From positions 1 through 20,428 of the forward strand of contig JBDHXV010000046.1 of the NCBI GenBank assembly GCA_039810885.1: a stretch of 20,428 nucleotides of DNA, read 5' to 3'. The translations under genes and the position numbers were made by a program. This stretch comes from BJGO01 sp039810885 (GTDB lineage: Bacteria > Bacteroidota > Bacteroidia > Chitinophagales > UBA10324). The notes beneath the pieces were generated by a model, which had not been told where the DNA came from, ran no database searches, and saw nothing but the letters and a program-made list of their open reading frames with translations. Below, one piece after another: positions 13,428 through 20,428 of the stretch (position 1 is its first letter; the number at the start of each line of letters is the position of its first letter).

Positions 13428-15668
13428 TTATTTGTATCCAAGTATGTTCATGAGATGATGCATTTGCTTTTGATTTTCTTCTGTGTATAAAGAGGAGAGA
13501 ACATCTGCTTTTTCGAGAGAGGTCAGGTGCCAGCTCATGCTGGCTGCGTTTTTTATTTGTGCCGGGATATATTCAAAAGAAACCAACTGCAACGGATGCT
13601 GTAACCAGCCGGTAGAACTTGCCATGAGAGCCTCATTTCGGAAGTCTTGCATCTCCATCCAATTACTGTAAATAGCACTCACCGGTGCAACACGGCGACT
13701 TACCCAACTCGGGTCGCTGCTAATTTCAGGAAAATAGTTCTTTGGAAAATCTCGTGTTTGTATGAGCACCACCCCTGAAGTATTTTCATTAATCCAGTCG
13801 CGGAAGAAATACATAAAACGCAAAGTAGCTTCCATGCCGTAGTTGTCTCGCATTCCGGCATCCATACACTGAAACGAGGGTTGTGAAGGCATAAATACAG
13901 TCGGCATTATATAGGGGAATGTGCAATTTGTACGAATGATACTGGTAAAACTCATGTTTCTGGTTTCTGTTTCACCGAAGAAATTCATCGCATCTATGCC
14001 ATCCGGCCGGGCCGGTTTACCATCTAAATCAGATTTGTTTCTGTTTAAAAAGGCCAAAGGAAGATTCGACACATTCATTGCCTTGCCGTCATTAATAATT
14101 GTTGGGGTATAAACAATAAAAGGAATAATTGCATTTCTTTCATCATCGGCATAATCACCAAGTTGCTTATTGAGCACATTATCGGTGTTTTCATTCAGTT
14201 GCTTCTCCCAAAGGTAGCCGCGGTCTTTTGTGTAGGTATGACCGTTGCGCATAAATTTCTGCCACGGAACCAGCATATCGTTGACGACTAATGCCGCACA
14301 AACGGCGTTTAGCAAATCTTTGGATATGTTATGCTCATATTTCTTGTCGTGAAGGTTTAAATACGGATTAAGTTTTCGTAATCGATATAATTCGCGAAAG
14401 TAGGAGAGCCCCAGAGACCCGCCCGAAGCGCCGGTGATGAAAAGCACATTATCCAAAAAAGTTTTATTGGAAATGCTGTCAACTTGTTGCATTACAAAAA
14501 AGCTCAACACAGAAGAACGCATACCCCCGCCGCTCGCATCAAGCATCACCAATTTGGGTTTATCTAAATGTTGAATCATTGTCGCCTTAGCTTTCCATTT
14601 ATTCATCACATCAATCATCAACAAGCTGTCGTTGTGAATCTTCTCATCTGTACTGCAATCGGCCACAGTCTGAGACGAATAGGGCTTTTGTGCCCCGTCA
14701 TAGTTCATACCGAATAATTGATTATGATGCGACCATTGATTGAAGAGTGGAAAGGAATTGTAGAAGACAAATAAAAGAACGAAGACAGGAGTTGCCCAAC
14801 TGCGAAGCCAATAAAAGAAAGCGCCAATCGGGCCAATCAGAATGGCCATTAATAAGAAGATGCTTACAGCAGCAGGCAATCGGAACACGGGCCACTCCAT
14901 CAAAAACCCAAGAAGGATGACAATTTCGAGGGCAATTAATTCAAGAATCAGGGCATTACGCTGATGCTGTCGGAACACGGCAAGAAGAATGCTGCGCCGA
15001 TAATGTTCCACCTTTCGCACGCGTCGAATTTTCCACGGATAGATTAAAACAAAGTCAACACGCAAACTCAGGTATTGATTATCACTTTCTTCATTAAATC
15101 GCCATGGTTGTAGCGTCTTCTTCTTTTTGCGCGGTTCAATTTCAACTTCTAACTCGGCATATTCTTTCTTGTAAGTATTCAACGAACGGGTTATCGTTAT
15201 CAAAAATCCCGTCAATGCCCCGAGGCCAAAGCCACTAACGTTAAAGAGAATATCCCAAGCGCCTAAAAACTCAGAGGAGTGCTGAAACCGAACCAGCTCA
15301 TAGATATAAATACAAGCGAAGATGAACGGCATCAAAAAGTTATTCAGACAAAAACGAAAAAAAGGCTTACGGAAAGTTGCCAAGAAAGGGAACTTATGAG
15401 ATATGAGAATATAGGCTGTGATATTCCATAACACGGTAAACCCCCCATAGGCAAGTCCAATAAGATAGAATGAAAGAAAGCTGACCTTGCCGAGATATTC
15501 GGGTGCAAGAAATAAATAGGCGAACCCGTAGCGGCTTGCAAAGCCCTTTGTTACGATTAAGAGTAAGAATATAAAAGACAATAACAGAAACAAATGCCTG
15601 CGGCATAACAGTACAAATAGTTGTACAGGAAATGAGTACCAAATATTTTTAAAATATTGTAGAAGCAA
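13428..15668 (-). CDS. Patatin-like phospholipase with N-terminal membrane domain
   Basis: The 746-residue protein has an N-terminal half with about six to seven hydrophobic spans (roughly 21-40, 62-90, 104-126, 140-160, 236-256, 264-300), a basic segment RKKKK (180-184), and a C-terminal patatin domain from ~370. Patatin motifs are present: oxyanion-hole loop DASGGGMRSS (377-386), nucleophile elbow GASGGSLG (413-420, Ser415) and the DG[GA]-type catalytic Asp in MDAGMRDNYG (Asp603). Patatin enzymes use a Ser-Asp dyad to hydrolyse acyl esters of phospholipids, so a membrane-anchored lipid hydrolase is likely. The only usable start is TTG 15668, just after an in-frame TAA; the next ATG is more than 100 codons in, past two spans. 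It lies 105 bp after the beta-helix lipoprotein gene. The wide sheet-to-Asp spacing is larger than in plain patatins. Substrate unknown. Confidence 0.88.
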   Translation of the reverse strand: MLLQYFKNIWYSFPVQLFVLLCRRHLFLLLSFIFLLLIVTKGFASRYGFAYLFLAPEYLGKVSFLSFYLIGLAYGGFTVLWNITAYILISHKFPFLATFRKPFFRFCLNNFLMPFIFACIYIYELVRFQHSSEFLGAWDILFNVSGFGLGALTGFLITITRSLNTYKKEYAELEVEIEPRKKKKTLQPWRFNEESDNQYLSLRVDFVLIYPWKIRRVRKVEHYRRSILLAVFRQHQRNALILELIALEIVILLGFLMEWPVFRLPAAVSIFLLMAILIGPIGAFFYWLRSWATPVFVLLFVFYNSFPLFNQWSHHNQLFGMNYDGAQKPYSSQTVADCSTDEKIHNDSLLMIDVMNKWKAKATMIQHLDKPKLVMLDASGGGMRSSVLSFFVMQQVDSISNKTFLDNVLFITGASGGSLGLSYFRELYRLRKLNPYLNLHDKKYEHNISKDLLNAVCAALVVNDMLVPWQKFMRNGHTYTKDRGYLWEKQLNENTDNVLNKQLGDYADDERNAIIPFIVYTPTIINDGKAMNVSNLPLAFLNRNKSDLDGKPARPDGIDAMNFFGETETRNMSFTSIIRTNCTFPYIMPTVFMPSQPSFQCMDAGMRDNYGMEATLRFMYFFRDWINENTSGVVLIQTRDFPKNYFPEISSDPSWVSRRVAPVSAIYSNWMEMQDFRNEALMASSTGWLQHPLQLVSFEYIPAQIKNAASMSWHLTSLEKADVLSSLYTEENQKQMHHLMNILGYK

Positions 15669-15773
15669 GTTGTTGATTTATCCGATTAAAATAACAACAA
15701 GTTCTATAGTTCTTCTATGGGTTATTCAGAAGGTGAGGTGGGGATGTAAAATAATTAGTTCAGCAGGGCATCA

Positions 15774-17159
15774 TTACGGTGCTTCGTAAGCGCCAATATC
15801 GGGCTGCCCATCGCGGGGCTTGTCGAGAATGTCGTCCGTAATTCCTGAAATAAACATCCCGGCATTTTTACAAGGGGAGGAGCCGGTAATTCTAAAATCC
15901 TGCTTACTGAAATCTTCAAAAAGAGGATTTTGATTTTGTTGTGTCAACAGATAATTATTATTCAGCGTTTTAGTGCTGCGGATATTGCAATTCTTAAAAG
16001 AATAGTTGAAGGTATATCCCGGGGCATTTACCGAATCAACAAATAATTCATCATCGAGTCCGCCATAAATAATACAATTACGCACACTTGCATTCATATA
16101 TGGAAAAGAATACACCACATTGTTGCTGACAAAATAATTAGTCAATAAAAAAATAGGCTTTTGGTGATTGATAACGGTGTTGGAATAATTTGCGAAGGTG
16201 CAATTGTCAAAGCTGTAATCACCGCCGTAATATAGTTGAGCAACATAATCACCGCAGCTATGCATCAAACAATTTTCGGCCTTAATACTGCCGCTTGCGG
16301 CACTAATGCCGGAGTAGTATATATTTTTAATCGTGCATTTCTTCAGCACGACTTTGTAGTTGCCGTTGTTTGAAAGAGAATCGCACACCACCCCGATTAA
16401 CGCATCTTTGATAATTACATGCTCTAAGACATTATTTACACTGGATCGTAAAAAGCGCAGGTAGCCCCAGTTTCCGGGCAGGTCCTTAAAGTAATTTTCT
16501 AAACGGTCTCCGAGAAAAACAATCGAATCATGCAATGTCCCTGTCGCCTTCAAAGTGCCGTAAACAAAAAGAGCAGAATTCGCATGCATATACACATGTG
16601 TTCCGGGCTGTAGGTTTAATGTTTTGAACGAATCAACCACTAAGGAGTTAATGACTACGTGCGGTTTATCGGTGGGCCAGATGGTATCATTCTTTATTCG
16701 CTCGCCATAATGGAAATAGGCATTTTGTCCATAAGCCAAGAGTAACACCTTCTGTTGCTTTCCGTTTAGGTTAAAAAAAACAGAATCCCTAACTACAAAC
16801 GGGGTGTTCTCATTATTGGGGTTAATGGTTACTGCAGCAAATATGTATATGGAGTCTCTCGGTTCGATGATTACATCATCAAATGCTTTACCGGGAACCC
16901 CGTTTACGTTTAATCGAAAGTAAGACACATCGCCCCCTGCTAAATATACCATAGATAGTTTTATGCGTTGATTGCTTTTATTAAATACTCTAAAGTGGCG
17001 CACGGCAGAACCTTGCGTGGTAAATACGGTGTCAAAAAGCACGGTGTCGCGAGAAAAAGACAATTCAAATGCGGGGTCGGTGTTGAAGACATCTTTTCGA
17101 CACGAGCTTAATCCAAGCCCTGTAAGAATAGAAATAAATACGAAAAGGTAAGATCTCAT
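15774..17159 (-). CDS. Parallel beta-helix surface lipoprotein
   Basis: From ATG 17159 the protein is 461 residues: lipoprotein signal MRSYLFVFISILTGLGLSSC with Cys20 in the lipobox, then an Ig-like N-terminal part (RDTVLFDTVFTTQGSAVRHF, typical of choice-of-anchor/abnormal-spindle-like beta domains), then a right-handed beta-helix recognisable from successive short turns (LEHVIIKDALIGV, LKKCTIKNIYYSGIS, AENCLMHSCG, FDNCTFANYS, VRNCIIYGG, FKNCNIRST). It ends with DKPRDGQPDIGAYEAP, the usual end of choice-of-anchor Q/beta-helix proteins. Such folds often bind or cleave polysaccharide, but no catalytic site is evident. A TTG start at 17192 would add 11 residues and is less likely. It lies 45 bp downstream of comF-type gene, probably in the same operon. 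Confidence 0.9.
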   Translation of the reverse strand: MRSYLFVFISILTGLGLSSCRKDVFNTDPAFELSFSRDTVLFDTVFTTQGSAVRHFRVFNKSNQRIKLSMVYLAGGDVSYFRLNVNGVPGKAFDDVIIEPRDSIYIFAAVTINPNNENTPFVVRDSVFFNLNGKQQKVLLLAYGQNAYFHYGERIKNDTIWPTDKPHVVINSLVVDSFKTLNLQPGTHVYMHANSALFVYGTLKATGTLHDSIVFLGDRLENYFKDLPGNWGYLRFLRSSVNNVLEHVIIKDALIGVVCDSLSNNGNYKVVLKKCTIKNIYYSGISAASGSIKAENCLMHSCGDYVAQLYYGGDYSFDNCTFANYSNTVINHQKPIFLLTNYFVSNNVVYSFPYMNASVRNCIIYGGLDDELFVDSVNAPGYTFNYSFKNCNIRSTKTLNNNYLLTQQNQNPLFEDFSKQDFRITGSSPCKNAGMFISGITDDILDKPRDGQPDIGAYEAP

Positions 17160-17204
17160 GCCGAAGTGCAAAACAACGATAAACTTTTTCAAATCGTGTG
17201 TGGA

Positions 17205-17936
17205 TTAATGATGCGCCATAGCGGCAGCGATAAAGTTAATTTTTACATTCTGGCTATGTTTGTATATAGCCTGCGCGCAAGCCTCCATTGTAGAGCCTGT
17301 AGTCAACACATCATCAATGAGGAGGATTCTTTTTCCGCTTAACACGTGCGGTTTAACACATTCAAATAATTCGGTTACGTTCGTCCATCTTTCAATGCGG
17401 CTTTTGTGTGTTTGCGTTTCGTTCATTCGCACTCGAGCTAAGGCGGTATTGTCCATCGGCACTTTCAGCATAGTAGAAAGCCCTGTGGCCAAACACTCCG
17501 ATTGATTATATCCGCGTAGGCGTTGCTTATCGGGATGCAAAGGAACCGGAATGATTACATCGGCTTTATTGAATGGAAACGAATCGTTCAACTCCTTGCC
17601 TATTTCGCGCCCCAGCCATTCTCCAATATCCGTTCTCCCCTTATACTTGAGCAAGTGAATGATATGCTGTGTTGCCCCTTGCTTGTGAAAAAACAAAAAT
17701 GCAGTAGCGCGTTCAAAATTAATTTTCCCCCAGAACTGCTTCTCTACAGGATTCTCAGGAGACAGATGAAACCCTGTGCGGGGCAGGTTTATTTTACATA
17801 TTGTACAAATAGTTAATTCGCCGCGTATTAAATTTCTTTTACATACCGCACATGCATTCGGATACCACAGCGAAATAAAATCGCTCCACCAGCTATTTTG
17901 CTTCCGGACCCAACTCGTTTTAAAATGGGGTTTCAT
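17205..17936 (-). CDS. ComF family phosphoribosyltransferase
   Basis: The 243-residue protein has the ComF layout: an N-terminal zinc-ribbon-like C29-x2-C32 ... C44-x2-C47, then a type I phosphoribosyltransferase fold with LLKYKGR (95-101), VIIPVPLHPDKQRLRGYNQSE (127-147), THKSR (176-180) and the PRPP-binding loop ILLIDDVLTTGST (204-216). ComF-type proteins (also called GntX or amidophosphoribosyltransferase-like) are linked to uptake of single-stranded DNA in competent bacteria, though their chemistry is unproven and most genomes keep one. The ATG at 17936 is supported by the basic start MKPHFKTSWVRK. It appears to be the first gene of a left-running unit and stands head to head with the giant secreted protein gene, 231 bp apart. 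Confidence 0.93.
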   Translation of the reverse strand: MKPHFKTSWVRKQNSWWSDFISLWYPNACAVCKRNLIRGELTICTICKINLPRTGFHLSPENPVEKQFWGKINFERATAFLFFHKQGATQHIIHLLKYKGRTDIGEWLGREIGKELNDSFPFNKADVIIPVPLHPDKQRLRGYNQSECLATGLSTMLKVPMDNTALARVRMNETQTHKSRIERWTNVTELFECVKPHVLSGKRILLIDDVLTTGSTMEACAQAIYKHSQNVKINFIAAAMAHH

Positions 17937-17964
17937 TAGGCAGGCATCGTATCGTTTTGTTTAG

Positions 17965-17972
17965 GAAAGATA
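17965..17972 (-). promoter_or_regulatory. Candidate -7 box for the ComF-type gene
   Basis: TATCTTTC on the minus strand matches TAnnTTTG at all but the last base, and TTAG lies 19 bp upstream in the -33 position (consensus TTTG). It would give a leader of about 20-25 nt. A weak call. Confidence 0.3.
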
Positions 17973-18066
17973 ATGAACCTTGGAGCGTTTTCTAACATTT
18001 TATATGCTGCTCTTCGGAGGGATTAACTTTTTTCTTCAGCAACAGCTTTATAACTAAAGATAAGGT

Positions 18067-18074
18067 TAGATTTG
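18067..18074 (+). promoter_or_regulatory. Candidate -7 box for the giant secreted protein
   Basis: TAGATTTG fits the Bacteroidota -7 consensus TAnnTTTG exactly. The -33 region holds only a TTTA, at ~17 bp spacing. Transcription would start near 18081, giving a leader of ~87 nt before ATG 18168. The rest of 17937-18167 shows no gene. Confidence 0.4.
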
Positions 18075-18167
18075 AGGGAGCGGAAACCTTGCTCGCGATA
18101 TAAGAAGGGGCGTATAAAGGAAACGGCGGGGTTTCTGATAAAAAAGTAAAATATAAAACCCCTTTAT

Positions 18168-20428
18168 ATGAAAAACTTTTACCCCCTCTTAACCCAAGCC
18201 GCCAAGGGCTTTGCAGGGGTACAAGTATTGCCCCTTTGCTTGATGCTGATGTTGGCAGGCAATAAAACGGATGCACAGGTTAATTGTAATTTCAGCTTGC
18301 CTAACGGCAATAACAACCCGTTAACTGTTTGCCTGACCGGATTGCAGGTTAGCATTTCGGGTGTGCAGGGATTGGACTCACTAATCTTCTACCTGCCCAA
18401 TAATGTGAGTGTGCAAAGCGCACCCGCCTACTCTCAGGCTTCTTATACCGGCAGCAACGGTATTCACCAATTAAAATGGAACGCACCCATAGCCTACGAT
18501 ACCATTCATTTAACGCTGCTTCCCCTGTTGTGCAAGTTCTTCAACGACAATAGCAGCATCAACATAAATAATGTTTCCTTTCAATGTGTTTGGTGGTTGG
18601 GCGGCAGTGGCACCGTAAGCACGTATTCCACCAATATATCCGCTTCGGGCAATTCGGTATCGTACAATTTGGAGAATCCCAACATCAGCATAATTGCGGA
18701 CCCTGTTATTAATGGGGTAACGTATTTATCAAATATTGGAGACCCCGGGCCGGGTGGCAGCGTGGCTACCCGTTACACCGCCATTAAACTAACCAACACA
18801 CCGGTTCCGTCGCCGCTTTATTACAAATTCACCCAAGAAGGAGACGCTACGCATCTTGGGTTATGGGCTGTGCACCCCGATTCGGGCGTAATCCTATTGA
18901 GCGGAACTAATACAGGCCCGGATTATACCTTCCGCATAGATACATTCATACAGCATCATCCCGGGTACTTGCTGGGTAGCGGCAGGCATATATTATTAAA
19001 GCAGGAAGTACTCAGGAAATGTACGCCACAGAATTTAGTTACGCCGGTGAAAGCGCAATGGGTTTGCGCGGGATGCAACCCCACGCCGGAATCCGCCGTT
19101 ATTACATTAAACACGGTTATTAATCCTGCCGGAACCTACTCTATGCAGGGACTGCTGAGCGCGGTAAATGCCTGTGCCGATACCATTTATTCGCAGGTGG
19201 CAAACGGCTCGTGGAATTTTACACCCGCCGACAGCGTATGCTGCAATAATGTTTTCAAGCTCACAGCCACCGTTAAACCAGCCTGCGATTCTACCTGCAA
19301 CGGCTCCGTATTGTTTAAGTGGTACGGCGGCCTGCCGCCGTACCAGGTAAGCATTATCGGCGGCGGTCTGCAACCCTTCGGCTATGGTATGCAGTACCTG
19401 GCCGACAGCTTGTGTGCCGGCGATACCATCTGTATCAACGTTATGGATTCTTCATTTGCCGCCGTTACCAAGTGCGTGGTGGTCCCGGCTTCAAATACCC
19501 AGGTGGTCATTGCTAATTTGGAATATAAACCCTGCTTTAGCGATTCGGTATTATTGCAGGCCGACAGCGCATTATATTATATATGGTATAATGCCACGGA
19601 TACGCTCAGTTGGGCCGGCTCGGTGTTTATCCTGCCTCCATACCCTATGAATTATTATGTTACGGGTACCGACAGCTTTGGCTGTGCCAGCTACGATACT
19701 GTTTTTATTAATGTGGATACCTTTCATACTGTTATTAATACGGCTTATGTAAATTTATGCGACAGCAGCAACGAGGTTATTTTGAGTATATCAACCAACT
19801 ATAACGACAGTAGTGTAACGTACCAATGGGAGCCGGCTACAGGGTTATCGGCTACAACGGGTAGTACGGTTACAGCTAACCCTATGCAAAGCCTGACTTA
19901 CTCTGTTATTGCGCACCACGAAATCTGTTCGCAGACACATACGGTTACATTCTCAGCCGACTGCTGCCTGCCCATACAAGCCAAAAGAGTACATAGTTCC
20001 GGCGAAAGCGCAAGCCAAAACCAATGGCTGTATGCGGGTACGCTCACCCACTCGCGCCTCGACATACAGGGGCACCTCACGGTGGATGCGAACCTGACGC
20101 TCAGCTACGACACCATCGGCATATACAGCAATAAGCAAATTATAGTGCAAAGCGGGGTAACGCTGACCATACAAAACAGCATACTGTACGGCTGCAAAGA
20201 TTTGTGGAGCGGCATCAGGCTGGAGCCGGGAGCAAAACTGATTATCAACAACAGTCTGATACTGGATGCCGACACGGCCATAGTAAGTCGCAGCAATACA
20301 AACAACGCCGATGCGTATGGATACTATCAATTAAACCATGTTACCTTTAACAAAAACCGCTACGGTATAGTACAGATGCCACACGCCGACCTTAGCAACA
20401 CTCATATAAACATCAGAGGCTGCACCTT
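18168..20428 (+). CDS. Giant secreted SprB/Ig-like and beta-helix protein (3' end beyond window)
   Basis: An uninterrupted frame of 753 codons runs from ATG 18168 to the right edge; an in-frame TAA lies 21 bp before the ATG. The N-terminus (MKNFYPLLTQAAKGFAGVQV..., LCLMLMLAGNKTDAQ) reads as a long signal peptide cut after DAQ near residue 37. Next come beta-sandwich regions rich in Asn, Thr and Ser. Around 369-444 a SprB-like repeat is visible (CDSTCNGSVLFKWYGGLPPY ... DSLCAGDTICINVMDSS), followed by Ig/PKD-like units (YYVTGTDSFGCASYDTVFINV; YQWEPATGL ... NPMQSLTYSVIAHH). From ~629 it turns into a beta-helix (LDIQGHLTVDANLTLSY, IIVQSGVTLTIQNSILYGC, GAKLIINNSLI). These are features of T9SS-exported adhesins or gliding-type surface proteins; a C-terminal sorting domain is expected beyond the window but not seen. 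The DNA is clearly richer in GC than the left part of the window. Confidence 0.87.
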   Translation, partial: MKNFYPLLTQAAKGFAGVQVLPLCLMLMLAGNKTDAQVNCNFSLPNGNNNPLTVCLTGLQVSISGVQGLDSLIFYLPNNVSVQSAPAYSQASYTGSNGIHQLKWNAPIAYDTIHLTLLPLLCKFFNDNSSININNVSFQCVWWLGGSGTVSTYSTNISASGNSVSYNLENPNISIIADPVINGVTYLSNIGDPGPGGSVATRYTAIKLTNTPVPSPLYYKFTQEGDATHLGLWAVHPDSGVILLSGTNTGPDYTFRIDTFIQHHPGYLLGSGRHILLKQEVLRKCTPQNLVTPVKAQWVCAGCNPTPESAVITLNTVINPAGTYSMQGLLSAVNACADTIYSQVANGSWNFTPADSVCCNNVFKLTATVKPACDSTCNGSVLFKWYGGLPPYQVSIIGGGLQPFGYGMQYLADSLCAGDTICINVMDSSFAAVTKCVVVPASNTQVVIANLEYKPCFSDSVLLQADSALYYIWYNATDTLSWAGSVFILPPYPMNYYVTGTDSFGCASYDTVFINVDTFHTVINTAYVNLCDSSNEVILSISTNYNDSSVTYQWEPATGLSATTGSTVTANPMQSLTYSVIAHHEICSQTHTVTFSADCCLPIQAKRVHSSGESASQNQWLYAGTLTHSRLDIQGHLTVDANLTLSYDTIGIYSNKQIIVQSGVTLTIQNSILYGCKDLWSGIRLEPGAKLIINNSLILDADTAIVSRSNTNNADAYGYYQLNHVTFNKNRYGIVQMPHADLSNTHINIRGCT

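Noticed and set aside
13428..17936. Antiphage defence system built around the patatin-like protein
   Set aside because: CBASS-type systems pair a patatin with a nucleotidyltransferase sensor such as a cyclase; no cyclase, NLR or other sensor gene is adjacent, and ComF and lipoproteins do not fit.
19953..20330. 125-codon minus-strand open frame
   Set aside because: Antisense to the giant secreted protein frame, which is continuous and has recognisable domains.

Overview
The window looks like chromosomal DNA of a Bacteroidota bacterium, probably near Chitinophagales/Sphingobacteriia. Two secreted proteins carry the C-terminal Por/type IX secretion (T9SS) sorting domain. There are several LSSC-type lipoproteins, TAnnTTTG-like promoter boxes and almost no Shine-Dalgarno sequences. 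Assignment below phylum is inference.

Left block (1-4160, minus strand, visibly AT-rich): a glycan-modification cluster. It reads tandem GT2 glycosyltransferase -> broken SAM methyltransferase -> a large protein that runs off the left edge, with a protein-kinase-like domain followed by two GT2 domains. The methyltransferase has an in-frame TAA and no conventional start. It sits behind an A8 run where a single-base shift would join it to the upstream glycosyltransferase.

Mobile block (4161-6645): two related short elements with 22-25 bp terminal inverted repeats (4221-4593 and 6291-6605, same orientation) bracket one T9SS-secreted Asp-box protein and a long imperfect palindrome. The first copy carries an extra ~58-bp hairpin segment.

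Central block (6646-12187, plus strand): a sugar-phosphate nucleotidyltransferase and a nitronate monooxygenase/FabK-like flavoenzyme 10 bp apart, a T9SS-secreted phospholipase-D-type nuclease-like protein, a clear terminator, and the ribosome-associated GTPase hflX.

Minus-strand block (17936-12184): ComF phosphoribosyltransferase, a parallel-beta-helix lipoprotein, a multi-membrane-span patatin-like phospholipase, a small four-cysteine lipoprotein, a terminator hairpin, and a DoxX/MauE-thioredoxin fusion whose stop overlaps that of hflX.

Right block (18168-20428, plus strand, visibly richer in GC): the first 753 codons of a very large secreted SprB/Ig-like and beta-helix protein that runs off the right edge. 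No tRNA, rRNA or CRISPR array was seen. The most distinctive system is the kinase/GT2 and tandem-GT2 cluster at the left edge; its substrate cannot be told from this sequence.
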